Source of the DNA: Eledone cirrhosa
Taxonomy: Eukaryota; Mollusca; Cephalopoda; Octopoda; Eledonidae
Assembly (NCBI GenBank): GCA_964016885.1
Contig: OZ024743.1
Coordinates: forward strand, 77,035,230-77,099,229
Length of the DNA: 64,000 nt
Direction of reading: 5' to 3'
Made by a program: the position numbers and the translations under genes. The notes below the pieces were generated by a model. It did no database searches and was not told where the DNA came from. It was given only the letters and a program-made list of their open reading frames with translations. Positions 42,301-51,300 of the stretch are shown here, in pieces (position 1 is the first letter of the stretch; every line of letters begins with the position of its first letter).

Positions 42301-44616
42301 GCCACATGTTACAATCTCCAGCATACCTCCTCAGATTCCTCTATAATTTAATATATGTACATTGAACTACTATTAACAAATCATTGACTATTTGTCCAGT
42401 TTCTTATTTATCCAATCTCTTATTACAAGGTAACCTCTGAAGCTGATGTTGATAATGCCCTCGCAATAACAAAAAACAACTTTGGTCGGCTTGATGCCGT
42501 GGTAAACTGTGCCGGCATTGCTGTAGCTTTCAAAGTCTATAATTTCAAAAAAGAATTACCACATAGCTATGAAGATTTCAAGAAAGTTCTTCTGGTAAGT
42601 TGAATGTATTTCTATTTCTTGACACAGTGAAAAAGGTTGTGAAAATATCTTTCGAAATGATCAATAATCAACTTTTTATGTATATAAAAGGCAGCCAGTC
42701 CACACTGTAAAGTGGTCATGTAGGTGCCACAATAGAAGGCACCCAGCCCATACTTTACAGTGTGGACTGGCTGCCTTTTTGCAATGACCCATCTGAGAGG
42801 TTAGCAGTTCTGGTCAAGTATGCTTCAGCTTGTTCCTGTGGGAAGTCGGGTCTTCTGTATTACTGTGTGACACCAGAGGTCACGGTCGTGTGTCTTCGCT
42901 CTTGTCATATGACACAATAGTTAGAGAGATAGAGATTGGTGAGCCAGACTAAGGCGTCATTTGTAGTATTATGGATTGCCGCCAGGGAAAATGTCTGGTG
43001 GGGGCAATCCTGAACAACATGCAGTACTGTCAGGTCAGTTATAATAGGAAAGATAGATGGAAGAAGGCAAGATGTGCTGAGCCAGTAATAGAGATGAAGG
43101 GCTGATCATGAACAGCCAAGGGGTCACTTATGATATCACTGTTTTGTATGGGTTGTTTGTTGTTTATAAAATTGTAATAAAATCATGAGAGACTCATCAT
43201 TTTATGTCATTTTTCTTTGCTGAATAATTTTCCAATTATGTGGTTTTGGGTTTTTCAAACCAATATCAGTTAAAATATATTGCAAACATTATTAACCTTT
43301 TCATTACCTTATTTCTAATGAAACACACTGCTTATGATTTTGAAAATAATAAAGAATTTGGAAGGATTTAATGATATTAATTTTCTGGTTATTAAGTTGG
43401 TGTTTGGAAGATAACTTAACCCTTTCATGACAGCATTTCTAATGAAATACACTCTATTTTAATTAGTTAATGAAGGATTTTGAGGGATTTACTAAAATTA
43501 TTTTGTTACTAAGATAGTAATTTAATGTAAGGTTCGTATATAAAATTATGTTGGAAGATTTTAATTTAAATTGGACATCTTTAAAATGGGTGGTTTTAAA
43601 GTGATTAATAAATAATTGTTTCTACGTTAGGCACAAGGCCAGCAATAACCCAGTGCATTACTGGTACTTTATTTTATCGACCCCGTAAGGATGAAAGGCA
43701 AAGTCAACCTCGGCGGGATTTGAACTCAGACCGTAAAGGGATGTAACTATGCTGGAAAGCATAGCGTCCGACCCTCTACCGATACTGCCAATCCACCACC
43801 AATGATTAATAAATAATACCTCTTAGAAGAGATGTTTGGTTGCATAAATTAGATTTTTAACTTAGTTCATAGAATAAAAAAGAAAAAAGTTAATTTTTGC
43901 TAATCTAAGTTGCATGATATTTTGTAGGTGAACACTGGTGGATCTTTTAATGTAATCAGGCTTGCTGTTGGTTTGATGGGTAAAAATGAACCAAATGCTG
44001 ATGGCCAAAGAGGCATTGTTATAAATACAGCTAGTGTTGCTGCCTATGATGGGCAAATGGGCCAGGTTGCTTATTCAGCCAGCAAGTCAGCAATTGCTGG
44101 TATGACGTTACCTCTTGCAAGAGATCTTTCTTCTCAAGGAATTCGCTGTATGACTATTGCTCCAGGTAAGTTATATATTATTATTATCTCACCTTTATAG
44201 TCAGGCTTTCATCGCCATTATCTATAGTGATCAACTGTTATTAGTTATTTTCTGCATTTGGGACTCTCACATTAAATAAATTTTCCTATTTTTTGTTTAA
44301 CTATATTTTTCTAAGATTCCTTATCTTACCCCAGAATATTTTTGTGGAGTCTTTTTCTTCCTTTAAGTTTCACATATATTTCTTTCTTTCTTTTTCTATA
44401 ATTCTGATTTGTTTTGTTTTTTTAGGTCTTTTTGATACTCCTTTGTTGGCATCACTGCCTGAGAAAGTGAGGAAATATTTAGCATCTACTGTACCATTTC
44501 CTAGCAGACTTGGTGATCCTGATGAATATGCTCAGCTCGTACAGTCAATTATTGAAAATCCAATGTTGAATGGAGAAGTAATACGTATTGATGGATCTCT
44601 ACGAATGATGCCTTGA
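36160..44616 (+). CDS. HSD17B10: 3-hydroxyacyl-CoA dehydrogenase type 2 (17-beta-HSD10), spliced, first exon missing
   Basis: Four exons join without frame conflict: 36160-36324, 42430-42594, 43928-44165 and 44426-44616 (TGA). All introns are GT/AG; the first three junctions, including the one before 36160, are phase 0 and the last is phase 1. The product is a classical short-chain dehydrogenase: TGGASGLG for the NAD fold, NCAG, the catalytic Ser in NTASVAA, and YSASK with the catalytic Tyr and Lys. Its C-terminus ends GSLRMMP, as in the family. The 252 residues match the human 261-residue protein from its GLV motif onward, so only about nine N-terminal residues are lacking. Known family roles are mitochondrial oxidation of branched-chain and short-chain hydroxyacyl-CoA and, as MRPP2, a subunit of the mitochondrial tRNA methyltransferase/RNase P complex. 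Both roles are inferred here from homology. No exon 1 was found between 20 and 36 kb. Confidence 0.96.
36423..36546. mobile_element. Mariner-type terminal repeat plus LINE-C fragment
   Basis: TA|TGAGGGGGTGCTGAAAAGTT is the inverted-repeat end of the element at 63751. It runs directly into CTTCGGAGGAACCCCATTTC ... CATTACCCAAGATTCTTAAC, the reverse complement of LINE-C at 33064-33143. Confidence 0.65.
36733..36966. mobile_element. MITE-B, complete copy
   Basis: TTAACCCTGTGATGACCACA to GGAACTAAAGGGTTAA, 226 bases between TTAA duplications, with short CCCTTT inverted ends. It contains ACCAGAGCTGGTCTTGGCTG near the right end. Other copies lie at 13578 and 43416. Confidence 0.8.
37110..39757 (+). 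repeat. 45-bp minisatellite, about 58 units, in intron 1
   Basis: The unit ACTGGAGATCTAGGTGGAAG / GGGAGACTGGCCCCTACCAA / ACAGT has an exact 45-base period (37386 to 37431). Variants such as GGAAGTAAGTGG, GAACTAAGTGGG and TCCCTACTAAACAG recur in blocks, which shows multi-unit duplication. Most units carry AGATCT. Open frames of up to 250 codons on both strands result from the multiple-of-three period and are not genes. Confidence 0.95.
39960..40385 (+). mobile_element. SINE-3 copy in intron 1
   Basis: TCTAAGACAATGTCACTGGA, TACAGTCAGTAGGCACCTCT, two 48-bp modules, GTTGGCGTTAGGAAGGGCAT, AGCGAGACACGATCACCC and GATGATGATGAG. Confidence 0.75.
40448..40790. other. SINE tail fragment and CA-rich stretch
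   Basis: A minus-strand SINE terminus (ATCATCATCGTTTAACGTCT at 40448) leads into single-copy-looking DNA and a CA run at 40720-40770. Confidence 0.5.
40795..41168 (+). mobile_element. SINE-3 copy in intron 1
   Basis: TCTACAGTCAGTAGGCCCCT, AACACCACCCTTTCTCTATA, one altered 48-bp module, GGTTTTAGGAAGGGCATCCA and GATGATGATG. Confidence 0.75.
41197..41729 (+). mobile_element. Helitron remnant: helicase C-terminus and 3' terminus
   Basis: Frames read [10 protein letters not shown], then [61 protein letters not shown] and, shifted, [10 protein letters not shown] followed by a stop, ETPRNLHIL and [11 protein letters not shown]. These are the last motifs of the Pif1-like helicase of Helitrons in the right order. 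The sequence ends GGGTACATCAGCTAG|T, with CTAG fitting the CTRR terminus. Stops and shifts make it dead. It lies in HSD17B10 intron 1. Confidence 0.85.
41730..42200 (+). other. Intron 1 sequence with a SINE tail
   Basis: Mostly unrecognised. 42135-42190 (GGTCTATGTAGACCTGTCCA to AAAACGATGATGAT) is a SINE 3' end like that at 10945. Confidence 0.5.
42430..42594 (+). CDS. HSD17B10: HSD17B10 exon with the NCAG motif
   Basis: The exon has 55 whole codons between a TATTACAAG acceptor and a GTAAGT donor. It encodes [11 protein letters not shown] followed by [10 protein letters not shown], where NCAG is the short-chain dehydrogenase motif that stabilises the central sheet. The second half, with [10 protein letters not shown], matches the helix that precedes the dimer-forming segment in the family. 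Confidence 0.95.
42689..42782. repeat. Hairpin of inverted 48-bp SINE modules in intron 2
   Basis: AAAGGCAGCCAGTCCACACT / GTAAAG pairs perfectly with CTTTACAGTGTGGACTGGCT / GCCTTT, with a loop of about 40 bases. Both arms are parts of the SINE 48-bp module in opposite orientation. It starts about 95 bases after the exon donor. Confidence 0.85.
42783..43040 (-). mobile_element. SINE-3 head and LINE-F fragment
   Basis: GGGTCTTCTGTATTACTGTG is the inverse of the SINE-3 head at 14070. From 42905, GAGAGATAGAGATTGGTGAG / CCAGACTAAGGCGTCATTTG matches LINE-F at 29175-29290. Confidence 0.6.
43290..43606. mobile_element. MITE-B relatives in intron 2
   Basis: AACCTTTTCATTACCTTATT and GTTGGTGTTTGGAAGATAA are one worn element. 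At 43416 TTAACCCTTTCATGACAGCA starts a second that matches the copy at 36733 until about 43600, where SINE-1 interrupts it. Confidence 0.6.
43607..43797 (-). mobile_element. Full-length SINE-1 copy in intron 2
   Basis: ATTGTTTCTACGTTAGGCAC, TACTTTATTTTATCGACCCC, GGGATTTGAACTCAGACCG and ACCGATACTGCCAATCCACC. It ends about 130 bases before the catalytic exon. Confidence 0.85.
43928..44165 (+). CDS. HSD17B10: HSD17B10 catalytic exon
   Basis: The exon has 79 codons plus one base, with acceptor TTTGTAG and donor GTAAGT. It carries the catalytic serine in [12 protein letters not shown] and the YxxxK pair in [11 protein letters not shown]. It ends in MTIAPG, with the glycine codon split across the intron. 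No catalytic residue is missing. Confidence 0.96.
44426..44616 (+). CDS. HSD17B10: HSD17B10 last coding exon
   Basis: The exon completes the split Gly codon and then reads [31 protein letters not shown] and [15 protein letters not shown] before TGA. The loop between the first two motifs is the substrate-binding segment of the family. The acceptor follows a long T-rich tract (TTTTTTTAG). Confidence 0.95.
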
Positions 44617-45058
44617 ATGTTTTAGTTGTCAAGATCCCACTTCACAAATATAGTTGTTTGACCAGGAAGAAAACATCCTTGACAATGTTTCCTTCATTCA
44701 TGTTTAGCTTAATTACGAGTTAAAATCAGTTTAAATTATTTTGAAATAGAAGTGGTTGATTTTTTTTTCCCCCCTGTTGATTAAAAACTTTCAAAAAATG
44801 TAAAACTAAAATACAGAGGTGGGAGGTGATTAAGTTGTTACTAGTGACTGGAACTTTAGATAACAACTTTCTAATCTGCCGTGCACATCTATGCAAGCAT
44901 GCATATAAACACACCGACAACACACATTCGGGTTAACTATATACAATATTTCCTTCCTTTATTTAGATCAACTGAAGATTTATTTTTTAATTATTCTTTA
45001 CAATGTTAAAACAACTATTCCACACTCCAATATTATTTACAATGTATTCAAATAAAGA
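44617..45058 (+). promoter_or_regulatory. HSD17B10: HSD17B10 3' UTR with polyadenylation signal
   Basis: The stretch after the stop codon is AT-rich and free of recognised mobile elements. An AATAAA hexamer lies at 45051-45056 and a second at 45122. The first would give a 3' UTR of roughly 450 bases. The exact cleavage site cannot be seen from sequence alone. Confidence 0.55.
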
Positions 45059-45410
45059 ATTTATATTAATAGTTAGGGGTTTGCTTTTTAATTAGTATTA
45101 ATTTGAAAGTGATCACTGCCAAATAAAATATAAGTTAATAGGTTAATCTTATTGATTATAATTTTCTGAATTAACCCCATCTTCAGAGTGTATGGTTACA
45201 ATATTTGAAACTACTACAGTTTGATCTTGCTCGTTGACAGATAATCCTGGGTAAAGGTTTCTAGTTTAAATCCAGTCTGCTGTTAATGTAACACCCAGGA
45301 ATAATAAGATCTCTGCTGACAATCAAAGAACAAACCAAATATAGTATAGATATATTCTAAATACAATGTACGAAACTGAATTGTTGGGTTTTTTAAGTGC
45401 TGAAAATATA
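45059..45410. other. No recognised feature
   Basis: AT-rich DNA between the HSD17B10 3' UTR and the foldback element. Confidence 0.35.
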
Positions 45411-45413
45411 TAT

Positions 45414-45652
45414 ATATATATAAGTATAAAGAAAATGCTCAAGTGCAGAAATGCTATAAAGATATCTTATAAAATAGGGTGAAGAACCTTAAAAGACAGC
45501 AAAAGAGGTTGCCACCAGCTGCTATGAGGGATTGAACCCCATATCTTCCAGATACCAGCAGCCGATGGCAACTTTTTTTCCATCTTATAACCTATTTTAT
45601 AAGTTAACTTTATAACATTTCTGCATTTGAGCACTTTCTTCATACTTATATA
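45414..45652. mobile_element. Foldback element with an internal B-box-like motif
   Basis: Outer arms ATATAAGTATAAAGAAAATG ... TTATAAAATAGG and CCTATTTTATAAGTTAACTT ... CTTATATA pair over about 60 bases. An inner pair (GGTTGCCACCAGCTGCT / AGCAGCCGATGGCAAC) encloses GGGATTGAACCCCATATC, whose minus strand reads GGGTTCAATCCC, a B-box. It may have formed around a tRNA-like sequence. Confidence 0.65.
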
Positions 45653-45857
45653 TTTTAAATATACATTCTAGATATGAATTTAACTGTCTGAAAAATGAAA
45701 ACTTTATTAACATCAAAGATTTCTGACTGGTTGTGATACTCAGCTAAATTCAGTTTACTTACATTCTAATATTTATGATAAAGACATAAATATCACTTAA
45801 ACTTGTTCACTTTCCCTATGAATTTGTGGCTTAATGTCCAAATAAGGCTCTTCTTTT

Positions 45858-46017
45858 TAGCCCACTTATTCCTGAGAGAGGCGTGGGGGCAGAGTCCTCA
45901 AACACTCCTTCAAGCAGGTCCTGTCAGAGGAAACTGTCTCCAAATAGTCCGGCTGGATCCCCAAGCTTGACCAGCTGAGCTCATGGATGTTATCCAACCA
46001 TCTTGCTCGGGGTCTAC
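45858..46017 (-). mobile_element. LINE-C tail
   Basis: TTAGCCCACTTATTCCTGAG, AGAGTCCTCAAACACTCCTT, GGTCCTGTCAGAGG and GGCTGGATCCCCAAGC match the minus-strand copy at 3492. Confidence 0.7.
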
Positions 46018-46019
46018 TT

Positions 46020-46594
46020 AACTACATTCATTTCTTTTTATTCCAATGTCTGCTGAATATGTGTGTCTGTAAAACAGACACACATATAAACAATATGTGT
46101 GTCTGTTTTACATATACTGCAAATCATTCTATACTGAAGCTGAATTGTGTTCTAAATGTTTTTCATGTATTCTTTGCATGCGACACCTATAAGACAAACT
46201 GACCAGATGGTTTTTTGATTTGGAAGTTTAAAATATCAAAGGATTGAATCATGGTAATCCTCGTCATTTTGCACAATCTACGATCTAACAGCAATAAAAA
46301 CATTTCTCTGGCAATGGCAGCATTAAAAAATGTAACAAATGGCAACAATATTTCTTTTAGTTCAGTTAAATATTAAAACTTCTAAAAGGGATTAGAATAC
46401 TTTTGACTTGTGGCTGATTTCTTGATATTAGTCAATATATATATATATGTTACCGGCAGACAATAAAAGGAAAGTTTATATTTTTGTTTAAATTCATCAT
46501 TGTTAATTTACTATTTCTGTATATATCTAAAAGTCTGTCTCGAGCTCGCAGGCTCATCAGCCTGGTGCTTATTCTAGATTCCATGGTGTAAAGT
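46020..46594. other. No recognised feature apart from a small palindrome
   Basis: ATATGTGTGTCTGTAAAACA / GACACACATAT near 46057 is a short palindrome, repeated at 46092. The rest is AT-rich. Confidence 0.4.
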
Positions 46595-46800
46595 GACTGA
46601 GTGTATAAGACTTCCCCCTGGACAGGACACTAGTCCATCGTAGGGTTAAAACCCCAGCTATTGATGGTACTCATTTACAGCTGGAGCAATGTGAAATGAA
46701 GTGTTTTGCTCAAGAACACAACATGCAACCCAGCCCAGGAATCGAACCTACAACATTATGATCGTAAGTCCAACACCCTTACCACTAGGCCACTCACATG
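46595..46800 (-). mobile_element. tRNA-derived SINE of another family
   Basis: On the minus strand it reads TGGCCTAGTGGTAAGGGTGT (A-box), GTAGGTTCGATTCCTGG (a B-box matching the consensus closely), TTGAGCAAAACACTTCATTT, CATTGCTCCAGCTGTAAATG and CTAGTGTCCTGTCCAGGGGG. It is full-length-looking, with a well-preserved pol III promoter. Confidence 0.8.
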
Positions 46801-46903
46801 CACTTTCTGTGTATATATATATATAGAGAAAAGTTTGCAACATGTGGAGAGGGCCGTGCTGAGAACAACCCATGCAAAAGTGGATGTAAAAACAATGACG
46901 ACG

Positions 46904-48163
46904 ATGACTGGTATTTGTGTTATACTAATGCTGGATGACTCTAGCTAGGATTGGTGAAACTCAGGAACTAGTCAACCAAAATATATAATGACTGGTATTT
47001 GTGTTTTACTAATGCTGGATGACTCTAGCTAGGATTGGTGAAACTCAGGAACTAGTCAACCAAAATATATAATGACTGGTATTTGTGTTTTACTAATGCT
47101 GGATGACTCTAGCTAGGATTGGTGAAACTCAGGAACTAGTCAACCAAAATATATAATGACTGGTATTTGTGTTTTACTAATGCTGGATGACTCTAGCTAG
47201 GATTGGTGAAACTCAGGAACTAGTCAACCAAAATATATAATGACTGGTATTTGTGTTTTACTAATGCTGGATGACTCTAGCTAGGATTGGTGAAACTCAG
47301 GAACTAGTCAACCAAAATATATAATGACTGGTATTTGTGTTTTACTAATGCTGGATGACTTTAGCTAGGATTGGTGAAACTCAGGAACTAGTCAACCAAA
47401 ATATATAATGACTGGTATTTGTGTTTTACTAATGCTGGATGACTCTAGCTAGGATTGGTGAAACTCAGGAACTAGTCAACCAAAATATATAATGACTGGT
47501 ATTTGTGTTTTACTAATGCTGGATGACTCTAGCTAGGATTGGTGAAACTCAGGAACTAGTCAACCAAAATATATAATGACTGGTATTTGTGTTTTACTAA
47601 TGCTGGATGACTCTAGCTAGGATTGGTGAAACTCAAGAACTAGTCAACCAAAATATATAATGACTGGTATTTGTGTTTTACTAATGCTGGATGACTCTAG
47701 CTAGGATTGGTGAAACTCAGGAACTAGTCAACCAAAATATATAATGACTGGTATTTGTGTTTTACTAATGCTGGATGACTCTAGCTAGGATTGGTGAAAC
47801 TCAGGAACTAGTCAACCAAAATATATAATGACTGGTATTTGTGTTTTACTAATGCTGGATGACTCTAGCTAGGATTGGTGAAACTCAAGAACTAGTCAAC
47901 CAAAATATATAATGACTGGTATTTGTGTTTTACTAATGCTGGATGACTCTAGCTAGGATTGGTGAAACTCAGGAACTAGTCAACCAAAATATATAATGAC
48001 TGGTATTTGTGTTTTACTAATGCTGGATGACTCTAGCTAGGATTGGTGAAACTCAGGAACTAGTCAACCAAAATATATAATGACTGGTATTTGTGTTTTA
48101 CTAATGCTGGATGACTCTAGCTAGGATTGGTGAAACTCAGGAACTAGTCAACCAAAATATATA
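46904..48163 (+). repeat. 84-bp satellite, exactly 15 units
   Basis: The unit TGACTGGTATTTGTGTTTTA / CTAATGCTGGATGACTCTAG / CTAGGATTGGTGAAACTCAG / GAACTAGTCAACCAAAATAT / ATAA has a period of 84 (46931 to 47015), and 1260 bases equal 15 units. Units are almost identical; a few single changes are seen (GACTTTAGC once, CTCAAGAAC twice, TTATACTAA in the first). It starts at a SINE GACGACGATGA tail and ends where SINE-1 begins. Confidence 0.95.
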
Positions 48164-48335
48164 ATTGTTTCTACTTTTGGCACAAGGCCAGCAACTATCC
48201 CAGTGTATTACTGGTACTTTATTTTATTGACCCCTTAAGGATGAAAGGCAAAATTAACCTCGGCGGGTTTTGAACTCGGGACGTAACTGTGCTGCAAAGC
48301 ATGGCGTCCGACCCTCCACCGATACTGCCAATCCT
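48164..48335 (-). mobile_element. SINE-1 copy between two satellites
   Basis: ATTGTTTCTACTTTTGGCAC, TACTTTATTTTATTGACCCC, CGGGTTTTGAACTCGGGACG and CACCGATACTGCCAATCC. Its tRNA-like head, at the right end, merges into the 34/37-bp satellite. Confidence 0.85.
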
Positions 48336-51300
48336 CCACCTTATCTGTCACACTAACCACTCTGCCAACCCTCCACCTTACCTGTTCTAACCACTCTGCC
48401 AACCCTCCGCCTTACCTGTTCTAACCACTCTACCAACCCTCCACCTTATCTGTTATAACCACTCTGCCAACCCTCCACCTTATCTGTTCTAACCACTCTG
48501 CCAACCCTCCACCTTACCTGTTCTAACCACTCTGCCAACCCTCCACCTTACCTGTTCTAACCACTCTACCAACCCTCCACCTTATCTGTTCTAACCACTC
48601 TGCCAACCCTCCACCTTACCTGTTCTAACCACTCTACCAACCCTCCACCTTATCTGTTATAACCACTCTGCCAACCCTCCACCTTACCTGTTCTAACCAC
48701 TCTGCCAACCCTCCACCTTACCTGTTCTAACCACTCTGCCAACCCTCCACCTTACCTGTTCTAACCACTCTGCCAACCCTCCACCTTACCTGTTCTAACC
48801 ACTCTGCCAACCCTCCACCTTACCTGTTCTAACCACTCTGCCAATCCTCCACCTTATCTGTTCTAACCACTCTGCCAATCCTCCACCTTATCCGTCACAC
48901 TAACGACTCTGCCAACCCTCCACCTTATCTGTTCTAACCACTCTGCCAATCCTCCACCTTATCTGTCACACTAACGACTCTGCCAACCCTCCACCTTATC
49001 TGTTATAACCACTCTGCCAACCCTCCACCTTATCTGTTCTAACCACTCTGCCAACCCTCCACCTTACCTGTTCTAACCACTCTGCCAACCCTCCACCTTA
49101 CCTGTTCTAACCACTCTGCCAACCCTCCACCTTACCTGTTCTAACCACTCTACCAACCCTCCACCTTATCTGTTCTAACCACTCTGCCAATCCTCCACCT
49201 TATCTGTTCTAACCACTCTGCCAATCCTCCACCTTATCCGTCACACTAACCACTCTGCCAATCCTCCACCTTATCTGTTCTAACCACTCTGCCAATCCTC
49301 CACCTTATCCGTCACACTAACGACTCTGCCAACCCTCCACCTTATCTGTTCTAACCACTCTGCCAATCCTCCACCTTATCTGTCACACTAACGACTCTGC
49401 CAACCCTCCACCTTATCTGTTCTAACCACTCTGCCAATCCTCCACCTTATCTGTCACACTAACGACTCTGCCAACCCTCCACCTTATCTGTTCTAACCAC
49501 TCTGCCAATCCTCCACCTTATCTGTTCTAACCACTCTGCCAATCCTCCACCTTATCTGTTCTAACCACTCTGCCAACCCTCCACCTTATCTGTCACACTA
49601 ACCACTCTGCCAATCCTCCACCTTATCTGTTCTAACCACTCTGCCAATCCTCCACCTTATCTGTCACACTAACCACTCTGCCAACCCTCCACCTTATCTG
49701 TTCTAACCACTCTGCCAATCCTCCACCTTATCTGTTCTAACCACTCTGCCAATCCTCCACCTTATCTGTTCTAACCACTCTGCCAATCCTCCACCTTATC
49801 TGTCACACTAACCACTCTGCCAACCCTCCACCTTATCTGTTCTAACCACTCTGCCAATCCTCCACCTTATCTGTTCTAACCACTCTGCCAATCCTCCACC
49901 TTATCTGTCACACTAACGACTCTGCCAACCCTCCACCTTACCTGTTCTAACCACTCTGCCAACCCTCCACCTTACCTGTTCTAACCACTCTGCCAACCCT
50001 CCACCTTATCTGTTCTAACCACTCTGCCAATCCTCCACCTTATCCGTCACACTAACGACTCTGCCAACCCTCCACCTTATCTGTTCTAACCACTCTGCCA
50101 ATCCTCCACCTTATCTGTCACACTAACGACTCTGCCAACCCTCCACCTTACCTGTTCTAACCACTCTGCCAACCCTCCACCTTATCTGTTCTAACCACTC
50201 TGCCAATCCTCCACCTTATCTGTCACACTAACGACTCTGCCAACCCTCCACCTTACCTGTTCTAACCACTCTGCCAACCCTCCACCTTATCTGTTCTAAC
50301 CACTCTGCCAATCCTCCACCTTATCTGTCACACTAACCACTCTACCAACCCTCCACCTTATCTGTTCTAACCACTCTGCCAATCCTCCACCTTATCCGTC
50401 ACACTAACGACTCTGCCAACCCTCCACCTTATCTGTTCTAACCACTCTGCCAATCCTCCACCTTATCTGTCACACTAACCACTCTGCCAACCCTCCACCT
50501 TATCTGTTCTAACCACTCTGCCAATCCTCCACCTTATCTGTCACACTAACCACTCTACCAACCCTCCACCTTATCTGTTCTAACCACTCTGCCAATCCTC
50601 CACCTTATCCGTCACACTAACGACTCTGCCAATCCTCCACCTTATCTGTTCTAACCACTCTGCCAATCCTCCACCTTATCTGTCACACTAACCACTCTGC
50701 CAACCCTCCACCTTATCTGTTCTAACCACTCTGCCAATCCTCCACCTTATCTGTTCTAACCACTCTGCCAATCCTCCACCTTATCTGTCACACTAACGAC
50801 TCTGCCAACCCTCCACCTTATCTGTTCTAACCACTCTGCCAATCCTCCACCTTATCTGTCACACTAACCACTCTACCAACCCTCCACCTTATCTGTTCTA
50901 ACCACTCTGCCAATCCTCCACCTTATCTGTTCTAACCACTCTGCCAATCCTCCACCTTATCTGTCACACTAACCACTCTGCCAACCCTCCACCTTATCTG
51001 TTCTAACCACTCTGCCAATCCTCCACCTTATCTGTTCTAACCACTCTGCCAATCCTCCACCTTATCTGTCACACTAACGACTCTGCCAACCCTCCACCTT
51101 ATCTGTTATAACCACTCTGCCAATCCTTCACCTTATCTGTCACACTAACGACTCTGCCAATCCTCCACCTTATCTGTTATAACCACTCTGCCAATCCTCC
51201 ACCTTATCTGTCACACTAACCACTCTGCCAATCCTCCACCTTATCTGTTCTAACCACTCTGCCAATCCTCCACCTTATCTGTTCTAACCACTCTGCCAAT

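Larger units (their letters stand above)
36325..42429 (+). other. HSD17B10 intron 1, 6.1 kb, packed with repeats
   Basis: GTAAGT...ACAAG borders. In order it holds a mariner-type solo end, a LINE-C fragment, MITE-B, the 45-bp array, two SINE-3 copies, a Helitron remnant and a SINE tail. It is far longer than intron 2 (1.33 kb) and intron 3 (260 bases). Confidence 0.9.

Noticed and set aside
46595..46800. A functional tRNA gene
   Set aside because: A- and B-boxes are good, but the body continues as a known-type SINE and no cloverleaf with paired acceptor stem could be drawn.
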